DNA from: Achromobacter insuavis
GTDB lineage: Bacteria; Pseudomonadota; Gammaproteobacteria; Burkholderiales; Burkholderiaceae_B
Assembly: GCF_902859645.1 (NCBI RefSeq)
Contig: NZ_CADIJR010000040.1
Span: 1-60,120, forward strand
Direction: 5' to 3'
Length of the DNA stretch: 60,120 bases
Shown: piece by piece, positions 34,869 to 44,014 of the stretch
How positions within the stretch are numbered: position 1 is the stretch's first letter
Layout of the letters: every line of letters begins with the position of its first letter
Made by a program: the position numbers and the translations under genes
Notes under the pieces: generated by a model
Told to the model about the DNA's origin: nothing
What the model saw: the letters and a program-made list of their open reading frames with translations, nothing else
Databases searched by the model: none

Positions 34869-35858
34869 ATGCAACGCCGTAATGTAGTCCTAGGCCTCTG
34901 TGTCGCCGCCGCGACCCTGGCCACGCCGCTGACCTCGAGCATCGCCCATGCCGAAGACGCCTACCCGAGCAAGCCGATCCGCCTGATCGTGCCGTTCCCG
35001 CCCGGCGGCACCACCGACATCGTCGGCCGCCTGTTCGCCGACAAGCTCGGCAAGGAACTGAACCAGACCGTCGTGGTGGAAAACCGCGGCGGCGCCGGCG
35101 GCTCGATCGGCAGCGCCTTCGTCGCCAGCAGCGCGCCGGACGGCTACACCCTGGGCATCGCCACCGTCAGCACGCACGGCATCAACCCGGCCATCTACCC
35201 GAACCTGCCGTTCGATGGCGAGAAGGACTTCACGCCGGTCTCGAACCTGGCCGCCGTCCCGAACATCATGACCATCAACCCGAAGGTGCAGGCCAAGGAC
35301 ATGGCCGAGTTCATCAAGCTGGCCAAGAGCCAGCCGGGCAAGCTGACGTATGCCTCGGCCGGCAACGGCTCGGTCTCGCACATGATGGGCGAACTGTTCA
35401 AGATGGCCTCGGGCACCGACCTGATGCACGTGCCCTACCGTGGCGTGGGCCCGGCGCTGAACGACGCGCTGGCCGGCCAGGTCGACGTCATGTACGACAA
35501 CCTGCCCTCCACCCTGCCGCACGTCCAGTCCGGCCGCCTGATCGCCATGGCCGTCGCCTCGCCCAAGCGCGTCGCCAGCCTGCCGAATGTGCCCACCTTC
35601 GCCGAAGTCGGCCTGCCCGCCGTCAACGACGCCTCGTGGTTCGGCCTGGTCGCCCCGGCCAAGCTGCCGGCCCCGATCCTGGCCAAGCTGAACGCCGCCG
35701 TGCAGAAGGTCAGCGCCGAAGCCGACGTCAAGTCGCGCCTGGAAGCGCTGGGCGCCGAGCCGGCCGCCAACAGCCCCGAAGCCTTCGCCAAGCAGATCGC
35801 CGCTGAAATCGCCAAGAACAAGCGCATCGCCAAAGAAGCCAACGTGAAGATCGACTGA
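34869..35858 (+). CDS. Bug/TctC-family periplasmic substrate-binding protein
   Basis: The start ATG 34869 follows AGGGGAATTC; the open frame begins earlier but the signal peptide (MQRRNVVLGLCVAAATLATP, cleavage after SIAHA) starts here. The 329-residue protein shows the Bug motif SKPIRLIVPFPPGGTTDIVG and the ATP-independent TTT-receptor fold. Bordetella-type genomes carry very many Bug genes. The ligand is unknown; a downstream N-formylglutamate amidohydrolase gene suggests an amino-acid-related substrate, which is inference. Confidence 0.9.
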   Translation: MQRRNVVLGLCVAAATLATPLTSSIAHAEDAYPSKPIRLIVPFPPGGTTDIVGRLFADKLGKELNQTVVVENRGGAGGSIGSAFVASSAPDGYTLGIATVSTHGINPAIYPNLPFDGEKDFTPVSNLAAVPNIMTINPKVQAKDMAEFIKLAKSQPGKLTYASAGNGSVSHMMGELFKMASGTDLMHVPYRGVGPALNDALAGQVDVMYDNLPSTLPHVQSGRLIAMAVASPKRVASLPNVPTFAEVGLPAVNDASWFGLVAPAKLPAPILAKLNAAVQKVSAEADVKSRLEALGAEPAANSPEAFAKQIAAEIAKNKRIAKEANVKID

Positions 35859-35928
35859 GCGATCTTCGGCCCCCGCCGCGCCCGCGCGGCGCGCGGGGGT
35901 CTCCGATTCACGAACGCACGACCCCTAT

Positions 35929-36804
35929 ATGCGAATTACCCAACCCCTGTCCTATCGGCTCGACCTTCCGCAGCAATATCCGAACTCGGCGCCCTCGGCC
36001 CCCCTCGTGCTGGACTCTCCGCACAGCGGCACCGCCTACCCGCCCGACTTCGCGCCCGCCGTGGATTTCGGCGCCCTGCGCACCGCCGAGGACACCTGGG
36101 TTGACGATCTGTGGGGCGACGCCATCGACATGGGCGTGCCCATGATCGCCGCGAGCTTTCCGCGCGCCTACATCGATGCCAATCGCGCCCCCGACGAAAT
36201 CGACGAACTGCTGCTGGAGCAGGCCTGGCCCGGCGCGGTCAACGCCTCGCCCAAGGTCAAGCTGGGCAAGGGCCTGATCTGGCGCATGCTGGACGACGGC
36301 ACGCCGCTGTACGACCGCAAGCTGAGCGTCGAGGAAGTGACGCACCGCATCGAGGCCTGCTGGAAGCCGTACCACGCCGCGCTCGGCCAGGTGCTCGACA
36401 GCGCCCACCAGAAGTTCGGCAAGGTCTGGCACATCAACTGCCACTCCATGCCCAGCGTCGCCGGCGCCTACGCCACCGACCGCCCCGGCCTGGTCCACCC
36501 CGACTTCGTGCTGGGCGACCGCGACGGCAGCACCAGCGACCCGGCCTTCCGCGAATTCATCGCGGCGTGGCTGCGCGAGCGCGGCTACAACGTGACCGTG
36601 AACGATCCCTACAAGGGCGTCGAACTGGTGCGCGCCTTCGGCCGTCCCGACGAAGGCCGCCACAGCCTGCAGATCGAAATCAACCGCAAGCTCTACATGG
36701 ACGAAGTCAGCCTGCGTCCGTCGGCCAACTACGGCCGCCTCAAGGCCGACCTGCGCGACCTGACCGCCGCGCTGATCGACTGGACTCGCGCGCAGACGGC
36801 CTGA
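35929..36804 (+). CDS. N-formylglutamate amidohydrolase-like enzyme
   Basis: The 291-residue protein contains LVLDSPHSGTAYPPDF, a conserved CHSMPSVAG with metal-binding His, and DANRAPDEID. These match the N-formylglutamate amidohydrolase family, which in histidine breakdown releases formate and glutamate. It lies 70 bases after the Bug receptor gene on the same strand, suggesting co-transcription. No other hut genes are nearby, so the physiological substrate may differ. Confidence 0.85.
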   Translation: MRITQPLSYRLDLPQQYPNSAPSAPLVLDSPHSGTAYPPDFAPAVDFGALRTAEDTWVDDLWGDAIDMGVPMIAASFPRAYIDANRAPDEIDELLLEQAWPGAVNASPKVKLGKGLIWRMLDDGTPLYDRKLSVEEVTHRIEACWKPYHAALGQVLDSAHQKFGKVWHINCHSMPSVAGAYATDRPGLVHPDFVLGDRDGSTSDPAFREFIAAWLRERGYNVTVNDPYKGVELVRAFGRPDEGRHSLQIEINRKLYMDEVSLRPSANYGRLKADLRDLTAALIDWTRAQTA

Positions 36805-36826
36805 CGCCGGACGCCTGCGCGCCGGT

Positions 36827-36854
36827 GCCCCATGGTTAACCCCATGGGGCTTTT
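36827..36854 (+). terminator. Rho-independent terminator
   Basis: The stem GCCCCATGG/CCATGGGGC with a TTAACC loop is followed by TTTT, downstream of the amidohydrolase gene. Confidence 0.75.
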
Positions 36855-36932
36855 CATTTGGGCGGCCCGAACCCTCGTCCCCCGGGCGTATATCCGTTAT
36901 AACTACGGCGAACCTTCTGAGGAGAGGCGTCG

Positions 36933-38051
36933 ATGCACATCGGGATACCAAGGGAAACCCGAGACGGGGAAACCCGTGTCGCAGCAACACCGGAGACCGT
37001 CAAGAAGTACGTAGGCGGCAAACACACCGTTGTCGTGGAGCGTGGCGCAGGCAATGCGGCGCGCTATCTGGATGAAGCCTACGAGGCCGCCGGCGCGACG
37101 CTCGGCAGCGCCCAGGAGGCCCTGGGGGCGGAGCTGGTCATGAAGGTTCGCGCCCCGTCCGCGGCCGAACTGCCGCAGATGAAAGCCGGCGCCGTGGTCA
37201 TCGGCATGCTCGATCCATTCGACGCCGAGGGCCTCGCGCAGATGGCCGGCGCCGGCCTGACCGGCTTCGCGCTGGAAGCCGCGCCCCGCATCACCCGCGC
37301 GCAAAGCCTGGACGTGCTGTCGTCGCAGGCCAACCTGGCCGGCTACAAGGCCGTGCTGCTGGCGGCCCACCACTACGGCCGCCTGATCCCCATGATGATG
37401 ACCGCCGCCGGCACGCTCAAGGCCGCGCGCGCCGTGGTGCTGGGCACCGGCGTCGCCGGCCTGCAGGCCATCGCCACGGCCAAGCGCCTGGGCGCGGTGG
37501 TCGAGGCCTCCGACGTGCGGCCCGCCGCGCGCGAGCAGGTCGAATCGCTCGGCGCCAAGTTCATCGACGTGCCGTTCGAGACCGACGAGGAACGCGAGAT
37601 CGCGCAGGGCGTGGGCGGCTACGCCCGCCCCATGCCGCCGGCCTGGATGGCGCGGCAGGCGGCGCTGGTGTCGGAACGCTGCAAGCAGGCCGACATCGTC
37701 ATCACCACCGCGCTCATCCCGGGCCGGCCGGCGCCGACGCTGGTGTCGGCCGAGACCGTCGCGGCCATGAAGCCCGGCTCGGTGCTGGTGGACCTGGCGG
37801 TCGAGCGCGGCGGCAACTGCCCGCTATCCGAGAAGGGCAAGGTGGTCGAGAAGCACGGCGTGACCCTGATCGGGCTGACCAACCTGCCCGGCCTGGTGGC
37901 GACCGATGCGTCGGCGCTCTACGCCCGCAACATCCTCGACTTCCTGAAACTCATCATCAATGCGGACGGCGCGCTGGCGATCCAGCGCGACGATGAAATC
38001 GTGGCGGCCTGCCTGGTGTGCGAAGGCGGCAATGTGACGCGCAGGAGCTGA
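36933..38051 (+). CDS. pntAA: NAD(P) transhydrogenase subunit alpha 1
   Basis: The 372-residue protein begins MHIGIPRETRDGETRVAATP. It has the NAD-binding fold (VLGTGVAGLQAIATAKRLGA) and no membrane helices, i.e. the soluble domain I. The gene is the first of three overlapping transhydrogenase genes (pntAA, pntAB, pntB), as in the split-alpha type. The complex uses the proton gradient to reduce NADP with NADH. Confidence 0.94.
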   Translation: MHIGIPRETRDGETRVAATPETVKKYVGGKHTVVVERGAGNAARYLDEAYEAAGATLGSAQEALGAELVMKVRAPSAAELPQMKAGAVVIGMLDPFDAEGLAQMAGAGLTGFALEAAPRITRAQSLDVLSSQANLAGYKAVLLAAHHYGRLIPMMMTAAGTLKAARAVVLGTGVAGLQAIATAKRLGAVVEASDVRPAAREQVESLGAKFIDVPFETDEEREIAQGVGGYARPMPPAWMARQAALVSERCKQADIVITTALIPGRPAPTLVSAETVAAMKPGSVLVDLAVERGGNCPLSEKGKVVEKHGVTLIGLTNLPGLVATDASALYARNILDFLKLIINADGALAIQRDDEIVAACLVCEGGNVTRRS

Positions 38052-38055
38052 CAGC

Positions 38056-38373
38056 ATGGAAGCGATCAACCCCACCCTGATGAATCTCATCATCTTCGTG
38101 CTGGCCATCTACGTCGGCTACCACGTGGTCTGGAACGTCACCCCCGCGCTGCACACCCCGCTGATGGCGGTGACCAACGCGATCTCGGCCATCATCATCG
38201 TCGGCGCCATGCTGGCGGCGGCGCTGACCGAAGGTGGACTGGCGCGCGGCATGGGCGTGTTCGCCGTGGCGCTGGCCGCGGTCAACGTGTTCGGCGGCTT
38301 CCTGGTCACGCGGCGCATGCTGGAGATGTTCAAGAAAAAGGACAAGAAGCCCGCCAAGGAGGAAGCGAAATGA
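38056..38373 (+). CDS. pntAB: NAD(P) transhydrogenase subunit alpha 2
   Basis: The 105-residue product is a small membrane protein with three helices (LMNLIIFVLAIYVGYHVVW, then ISAIIIVGAMLAAAL and FAVALAAVNVFGGFLVTRRM), the split membrane part of the alpha subunit. It starts five bases after pntAA and overlaps pntB by four bases. Confidence 0.92.
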   Translation: MEAINPTLMNLIIFVLAIYVGYHVVWNVTPALHTPLMAVTNAISAIIIVGAMLAAALTEGGLARGMGVFAVALAAVNVFGGFLVTRRMLEMFKKKDKKPAKEEAK

Positions 38374-39809
38374 TCTCGCTGAACCTCGTCACGCTGCTCT
38401 ACCTGGTTGCGTCGGTCTGCTTCATCCAGGCGCTCAAGGGCCTGTCGCATCCCACCACCTCGCGCCTGGGCAATGCCTTCGGCATGGCCGGCATGGCGAT
38501 CGCGGTGCTGACCACCGGCGCGCTCATCGTCGGCCTGGCGCGCTCGGGCACCGCCGGCATCGGGCTGGGCTGGGTGCTGCTGGGCCTCCTGGTCGGCGGC
38601 TCGATCGGCACGCTGATGGCCAAGCGCGTCGAAATGACCAAGATGCCCGAGCTGGTCGCCTTCATGCACAGCATGATCGGCCTGGCGGCGGTCGCCATCG
38701 CCGTGGCCGTGGTGGCCGAGCCGCACGCCTTTGGCATCGTCGCCGCCGGCACGCTGATCCCCACCGGCAACCGCTTCGAGCTGTTCATCGGCACCTTCGT
38801 CGGCGCCATCACCTTCTCGGGCTCGGTGATCGCCTTCGGCAAGCTGTCGGGCAAGTACAAGTTCCGGCTGTTCCAGGGGGCGCCGGTGGTGTTCGCCGGC
38901 CAGCACATGCTGAACCTGGCGCTGGCGTTGCTGATGCTGGCGATGGGCGTGTGGTTCATGCTGACGCAGGCCTGGACGCCGTTCATCATCATGACGCTGA
39001 TCGCCTTCGTGCTGGGCGTGCTGATCATCATCCCGATCGGCGGCGCCGACATGCCGGTGGTGGTGTCGATGCTGAACAGCTATTCGGGCTGGGCGGCGGC
39101 GGGCATCGGCTTCTCGCTGAACAACCCGATGCTGATCATCGCCGGCTCGCTGGTGGGCTCGTCCGGCGCCATCCTCTCGTACATCATGTGCAAGGCGATG
39201 AACCGCTCGTTCTTCAACGTGATCCTGGGCGGCTTCGGCGGCCAGGCCGGCGAGGCCGCGGCGGCGGGCGGCGGCCAGCAGCGCAGCGTCAAGTCGGGCA
39301 GCCCCGACGACGCGGCCTTCCTGATGACCAACGCCGAAAGCGTCACCATCGTGCCGGGCTACGGCCTGGCGGTGGCGCGCGCCCAGCACGCGCTCAAGGA
39401 ACTGGCCGAAAAGCTCACCGAGCGCGGCGTGACGGTCAAGTACGCCATCCACCCGGTGGCGGGCCGCATGCCGGGCCACATGAACGTGCTGCTGGCCGAG
39501 GCCGAGGTGCCCTACGACCAGGTCTTCGAAATGGAAGACATCAACAGCGAGTTCGGCCAGACCGACGTGGTGCTGGTGCTGGGCGCCAACGACGTGGTCA
39601 ATCCGGCGGCCAAGAACGATCCCAAGTCGCCGATCGCCGGCATGCCGATCCTGGAAGCCTACAAGGCCCGCACCGTGATCGTGAACAAGCGCTCGATGGC
39701 CTCCGGCTACGCCGGCCTGGACAACGAACTGTTCTACATGGACCGCACCATGATGGTCTTCGGCGACGCCAAGAAGGTGCTGGAAGACATGGTCAAGGCC
39801 GTGGAGTGA
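38370..39809 (+). CDS. pntB: NAD(P) transhydrogenase subunit beta
   Basis: The 479-residue protein has eight or nine N-terminal membrane helices and a C-terminal NADP-binding domain (VPGYGLAVARAQHALKELA, then MNVLLAEAEVPYDQVFEMED). The ATG overlaps the pntAB stop by four bases. A weak hairpin with a T-rich tail at about 39819-39848 may end the operon. Confidence 0.94.
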   Translation: MISLNLVTLLYLVASVCFIQALKGLSHPTTSRLGNAFGMAGMAIAVLTTGALIVGLARSGTAGIGLGWVLLGLLVGGSIGTLMAKRVEMTKMPELVAFMHSMIGLAAVAIAVAVVAEPHAFGIVAAGTLIPTGNRFELFIGTFVGAITFSGSVIAFGKLSGKYKFRLFQGAPVVFAGQHMLNLALALLMLAMGVWFMLTQAWTPFIIMTLIAFVLGVLIIIPIGGADMPVVVSMLNSYSGWAAAGIGFSLNNPMLIIAGSLVGSSGAILSYIMCKAMNRSFFNVILGGFGGQAGEAAAAGGGQQRSVKSGSPDDAAFLMTNAESVTIVPGYGLAVARAQHALKELAEKLTERGVTVKYAIHPVAGRMPGHMNVLLAEAEVPYDQVFEMEDINSEFGQTDVVLVLGANDVVNPAAKNDPKSPIAGMPILEAYKARTVIVNKRSMASGYAGLDNELFYMDRTMMVFGDAKKVLEDMVKAVE

Positions 39810-39896
39810 TGCGCCGGCGCCGCGATGCACGCGCATCGCGGCGTCTTTCCCCGACGCGCTCCGGAGGATTCGATTCCCGCGACGCCGCGGCCCGCC

Positions 39897-41126
39897 CTAG
39901 GCGCGGGCCAGCTGCTCGTCCACCACTTCGATCCAGTGCCGCACCGGCGTGCCGGTGCCGCTCTGCAAGTGGCCGATACAACCGATGTTGGCCGACAGGA
40001 TCACATCCGGCGCGGCCGGCGCGATGGCGCCCAGCTTGCGGTCGCGCAGCGCCAGCGCAATCTCCGGATTGAGCACCGAATAGGCGCCGGCCGAGCCGCA
40101 GCACAGGTGCTGTTCGGCGAACGGCCGCAGCTCGAAGCCCAGATCGGCCAGCAACCGCTCCGACAAGGGCCGCAAGCCCTGCCAGTGCTGCAGCGTGCAG
40201 GGCGGATGGAACGCCGCCCGCACCCGCTTGTCCGCCAGCCGCTGGCGCAGTTCCCCAGCCTGCGGCGCGACGATTTCCGCCACGTCCTTGACCAGCGCCA
40301 CGATGTCCGCGGCACGCTGCGCGTAGGCCGGATCGTGACGCAGGTGATGGGCGTATTCCTTGACCATGGCGCCACAGCCCGACGCGTTCATGACGATGGC
40401 CTCGACCGCGCCATCGCGCACCAGCGGCCACCACGCGTCGACGTTGGCGCGCATCTGGTCCAGCGCGGCCGCCTGCGCATCCAGGTGAAAACTGGCCGCG
40501 CCGCAGCAACCCGCGCCGGGCGCGATGCGCGCGCCGATGCCGATGGCGTTGAGCACGCGGATGGTGGCGGCGTCGATCGACGGCATCATCGACGGCTGCA
40601 CGCAACCGGCCAGCATCAGCACCTGGCGCGTGTGGCCTTCCACCTGCGGCAACGCGCCGGCCGGACGGCGCTCGGGCACCTTGCGCCTGAGCGATTCCGG
40701 CAAGACGCCGCGCACCGCCTGCCCCAGGCGCATGGCCGGCCCGAACAGCGGCGACAGCATGGCCCGGCGCAGCATCTTGCGCTTGGCCTTCTCGGCCCAC
40801 GGCCGCGGCACCCGCTCCTCGACGATCTGGCGGCCAATGTCCACCAGATGCCCATATTCCACGCCCGACGGGCAGGTGGTCTCGCAATTGCGGCAGGTCA
40901 GGCAGCGGTCCAGATGCTGCTGGGTCGACTGGGTCGGCTCGGCGCCCTCCAGCACCTGCTTGATCAGGTAGATGCGGCCGCGTGGACTGTCGAGTTCATC
41001 GCCCAGCACCTGATAGGTGGGACAGGTGGCCGTGCAGAAGCCGCAATGCACGCAGCGCCGCAGGATCGCATCGGCCTCTTTGCCCAGATCGGTATCGCGG
41101 GCCCAGGCTGCCAGATTGGTTTGCAT
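39897..41126 (-). CDS. glcF: Glycolate oxidase iron-sulfur subunit
   Basis: The 409-residue protein starts MQTNLAAWARDTDLGKEADA. Two ferredoxin-like cysteine clusters (CVHCGFCTATCP and CLTCRNCETTCP) and two CCG domains (GCCGAASFH and CCGSAGAYS) are present, as in GlcF. It forms a membrane-associated complex with GlcD and GlcE that oxidises glycolate to glyoxylate. It is the third gene of glcDEF, starting just after the glcE stop. Confidence 0.92.
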   Translation of the reverse strand: MQTNLAAWARDTDLGKEADAILRRCVHCGFCTATCPTYQVLGDELDSPRGRIYLIKQVLEGAEPTQSTQQHLDRCLTCRNCETTCPSGVEYGHLVDIGRQIVEERVPRPWAEKAKRKMLRRAMLSPLFGPAMRLGQAVRGVLPESLRRKVPERRPAGALPQVEGHTRQVLMLAGCVQPSMMPSIDAATIRVLNAIGIGARIAPGAGCCGAASFHLDAQAAALDQMRANVDAWWPLVRDGAVEAIVMNASGCGAMVKEYAHHLRHDPAYAQRAADIVALVKDVAEIVAPQAGELRQRLADKRVRAAFHPPCTLQHWQGLRPLSERLLADLGFELRPFAEQHLCCGSAGAYSVLNPEIALALRDRKLGAIAPAAPDVILSANIGCIGHLQSGTGTPVRHWIEVVDEQLARA

Positions 41127-41131
41127 GATGC

Positions 41132-42235
41132 CTATAGCTCCAGGACCAGCCGGCCGGGATTGAACAACCCCGCCGGATCGAGTTCTTGCTTGAGGCGGCG
41201 CGTGATCAACGCCACGCCCGGCGACAGCGGATGGAACACGCCATCGGCCGGCGGCCGCGTGCCGGCCGGACGGAACAGCGTGGCATGGCCGCCCAGCCGC
41301 TGCGCCAACTCGCGCAACTCGGCGGCGTCCTGCGCCCCCGACAGCCAGCGCTGGCCGCCGCCCCACTCCACCAGCGCCTGCCCGCTGCCGAGCGCGGCCG
41401 CGGTGGGCGGCAACGCCAGGCGCCACAACGGCCGGCCCGGCGCGAAGAAGGCATGGGTCTGTTCGCGCAGCCCGGTCCACCAGGCCTGCGCCGCCTCCGG
41501 CGCCAGCGGATCGCCGCCGATCACCTGGCGCGCGCTGGCGATGGCCGGCGGCGCGCCCGACAGGCGCACGTGCATCTGGCCCTCTTCGTCAGCGGCCCCG
41601 GCCCAGCTGGTGGCCGAGATCGGCAGCGGCTTGCCGCGCCACAGCGCGAAGCTGGCCAGCGCCTGGGCCTGCGTCGCCGGCAGCGCCAGCGTCAGTTCTT
41701 CCATCGGCCTGGGCACGACCTTGAGCGAAACCTCGAGAATCGCGCCGAAGATGCCATGCGATCCGGCCAGCAGGCGTGAGACATCGTAGCCGGCCACGTT
41801 CTTCATGACCTCGCCGCCGAACGACAGCACCCGGCCATCCGAATCCAGCAGTTGCGCCCCCAGCACGAAGTCGCGCAAGGCGCCCGCGCTCATGCGGCGC
41901 GGCCCCGACAGGCCCGCGGCCACGCAGCCGCCGACGGTGGCGGCGGGCGAGAAATGCGGCGGCTCGAAGGCCAGCATCTGGCCATGCTCGGCCAGCGCCG
42001 CCTCCAGCTCGGCCAGCGGCGTGCCGGCCCTGACCGTCACCACCAGTTCGGACGGGTGATAGCTGACGATGCCGCGATACGGGGTCATGTCCAGCAGGCA
42101 ATGGCCATCCTGCGGCGTCACCGGCCGGTAGTTGCCATAGAACGCCTTGCTGCCGCCGCCCATGACGAACAGCGGCTTGTGACCGGCGCGAGCCGTCATG
42201 ACCTGGTCGCACAATTCCGACAGGACGAAATCCAT
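41132..42235 (-). CDS. glcE: Glycolate oxidase FAD-binding subunit
   Basis: The 367-residue protein begins MDFVLSELCDQVMTARAGHK and has the FAD-binding PCMH domain (LFVMGGGSKAFYGNY, then HFSPAATVGGCVAAGLSGPR). It lacks the catalytic Cys found in GlcD, which is usual. It lies between glcD and glcF with very short gaps, consistent with one operon. Confidence 0.92.
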   Translation of the reverse strand: MDFVLSELCDQVMTARAGHKPLFVMGGGSKAFYGNYRPVTPQDGHCLLDMTPYRGIVSYHPSELVVTVRAGTPLAELEAALAEHGQMLAFEPPHFSPAATVGGCVAAGLSGPRRMSAGALRDFVLGAQLLDSDGRVLSFGGEVMKNVAGYDVSRLLAGSHGIFGAILEVSLKVVPRPMEELTLALPATQAQALASFALWRGKPLPISATSWAGAADEEGQMHVRLSGAPPAIASARQVIGGDPLAPEAAQAWWTGLREQTHAFFAPGRPLWRLALPPTAAALGSGQALVEWGGGQRWLSGAQDAAELRELAQRLGGHATLFRPAGTRPPADGVFHPLSPGVALITRRLKQELDPAGLFNPGRLVLEL

Positions 42236-42247
42236 GAGAGGGACGTC

Positions 42248-43747
42248 CTAGAAGCGTGCGAGATCCGGGAAGCGCAGCTCGCCCGCGTGTACGTGCATCT
42301 TGCCGTATTCAGCGCAGCGGGCCAGCGTAGGTATGACCTTTTCGGGATTGAGCAGGCATGGCGGATCGAATGCCCGCTTGACCGCCAGGAACGCGTCGAG
42401 TTCTTCGCGAGAGAATTGCACGCACATTTGATTTATTTTCTCCATTCCCACACCGTGCTCTCCAGTCACGGTTCCTCCTACCTGCACGCACAGTTCGAGT
42501 ATGGCCGCGCCGAATTTCTCGGCGCGTTCCACTTCGTCCGGTTTATTCGAATCGAACAGGATCAACGGATGCAGGTTGCCATCGCCCGCATGGAACACGT
42601 TGGCGCAACGCAGGCCGAACTCGTCTTCCATTTGCTCGATGGCGCCCAGCACCCGGGCGAGATGACGGCGCGGAATCGTGCCGTCCATGCAGTAGTAATC
42701 GGGCGACACGCGCCCGGCGGCGGGAAACGCGTTCTTGCGTCCCGCCCAGAATTTGAGCCGCTCGGCCTCCGACGCCGACACCTGGCAGCGGGTGGAGCCG
42801 GCCGCGCGGAAGATGGCTTCCATGCGCGCGATCTCGTGCGCCACTTCCTCGGGCGTGCCATCCGACTCGCACAGCAGGATGGCCTGCGCGTCCATGTCGT
42901 AGCCGGCGCGCACGAAGGGTTCGACCATGTGCGTCGCGCGCCGGTCCATCATCTCCAGCCCGGCGGGAATGATGCCGTCGGCGATCACCTGCGTCACCGC
43001 GTTGCCGGCGGCTTCGACGCTGGCGAAGCTGGCCATCACCACCTGGGCGCAGGCCGGCTTCGGGATCAGCTTGACGGTGACTTCGGTCACCACGCCCAGC
43101 ATGCCTTCCGACCCGACGAACACCGACAGCAGATCCAGCCCCGGCGCATCCGGCGCCTCGGAGCCGAGCTCGACCACGTCGCCGTCGATCGTGACCATGC
43201 GCACCCGCAGCACGTTGTGCACCGTCAGTCCGTACTTCAGGCAATGCACGCCGCCCGAATTCTCGGCGACGTTGCCGCCGATCGAACAGGCGATCTGGCT
43301 GGAGGGATCCGGCGCGTAGTACAGCCCGTAGGGCGAGGCGGCTTCGGAAATCGCCAGGTTGCGCACGCCCGGCTCGACCACCGCGGTCGCGCTGGCCAGG
43401 TCGATGTGCTTGATGCGATTGAATTTGGACAGGCCCAGCAGCACGCCCTGGCTGTGCGGCATGGCGCCGCCCGACAGGCCGGTGCCCGCGCCGCGCGCCA
43501 CCAGCGGCGCATTCAGGCGCTTGCAGATGCGCATCACCGCCTGCACCTGTTCCTCGGTCTCCGGCAACGCCACCACCGCCGGCAATGCCCGGTACAAGGA
43601 CAAGCCGTCGCACTCATAGGGCCGCGTGTCCTCTTCGCGGAACAACACGCAATGCGACGGCAGCGCGGCCGACAACGCCTCGACGAGTTGCTGCAACGAA
43701 TAAGGCGCCTGCGCTTGAGCCAGGCCGGTTTCGACCAGTGAATTCAT
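42248..43747 (-). CDS. glcD: Glycolate oxidase subunit GlcD
   Basis: The start ATG 43747 gives a 499-residue protein. The FAD motif PLVARGAGTGLSGGAMPHSQ and the C-terminal catalytic region (CVQVGGTVTGEHGVGMEK) identify the FAD-linked oxidase subunit. Earlier in-frame ATGs give an unlikely Arg-rich extension. First gene of the glcDEF operon; the second-paralogue gene at 44015 is separate and has its own terminator. Confidence 0.93.
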   Translation of the reverse strand: MNSLVETGLAQAQAPYSLQQLVEALSAALPSHCVLFREEDTRPYECDGLSLYRALPAVVALPETEEQVQAVMRICKRLNAPLVARGAGTGLSGGAMPHSQGVLLGLSKFNRIKHIDLASATAVVEPGVRNLAISEAASPYGLYYAPDPSSQIACSIGGNVAENSGGVHCLKYGLTVHNVLRVRMVTIDGDVVELGSEAPDAPGLDLLSVFVGSEGMLGVVTEVTVKLIPKPACAQVVMASFASVEAAGNAVTQVIADGIIPAGLEMMDRRATHMVEPFVRAGYDMDAQAILLCESDGTPEEVAHEIARMEAIFRAAGSTRCQVSASEAERLKFWAGRKNAFPAAGRVSPDYYCMDGTIPRRHLARVLGAIEQMEDEFGLRCANVFHAGDGNLHPLILFDSNKPDEVERAEKFGAAILELCVQVGGTVTGEHGVGMEKINQMCVQFSREELDAFLAVKRAFDPPCLLNPEKVIPTLARCAEYGKMHVHAGELRFPDLARF

Positions 43748-43958
43748 GAGCGCAACAATAGCGCGACCGCTGGTTGGACGCAGGCCGGGATTTACCCGCA
43801 TCCTGCGTACATCCAACGGCCGCGCGGCGCCGCAGACGTAACCAGCCGTAAAGCCCCTTCACGCGGCGTGGACAAGCGCGCGGCGGGTCGCGCCCCGGCT
43901 CATTCCCAAGAGATGGGAATGCTTGTCAGCCGCGCCGGCCGGCCTGTTCCTGGTGCCG

Positions 43959-43990
43959 AAAAAAAAGCCGGCGGGTCGCCCCGCCGGCCT
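43959..43990 (-). terminator. Rho-independent terminator
   Basis: On the minus strand GGCCGGCGGG/CCCGCCGGC is followed by at least seven T residues, ending the transcript of the 44015-45424 gene before glcD. Confidence 0.85.
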
Positions 43991-44014
43991 TGTCATTGCG
44001 CCCCTGCGGACGGC

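Noticed and set aside
39819-39848. Strong terminator after pntB
   Set aside because: A hairpin is present, but the T-run is weak and interrupted; it is mentioned only under pntB.
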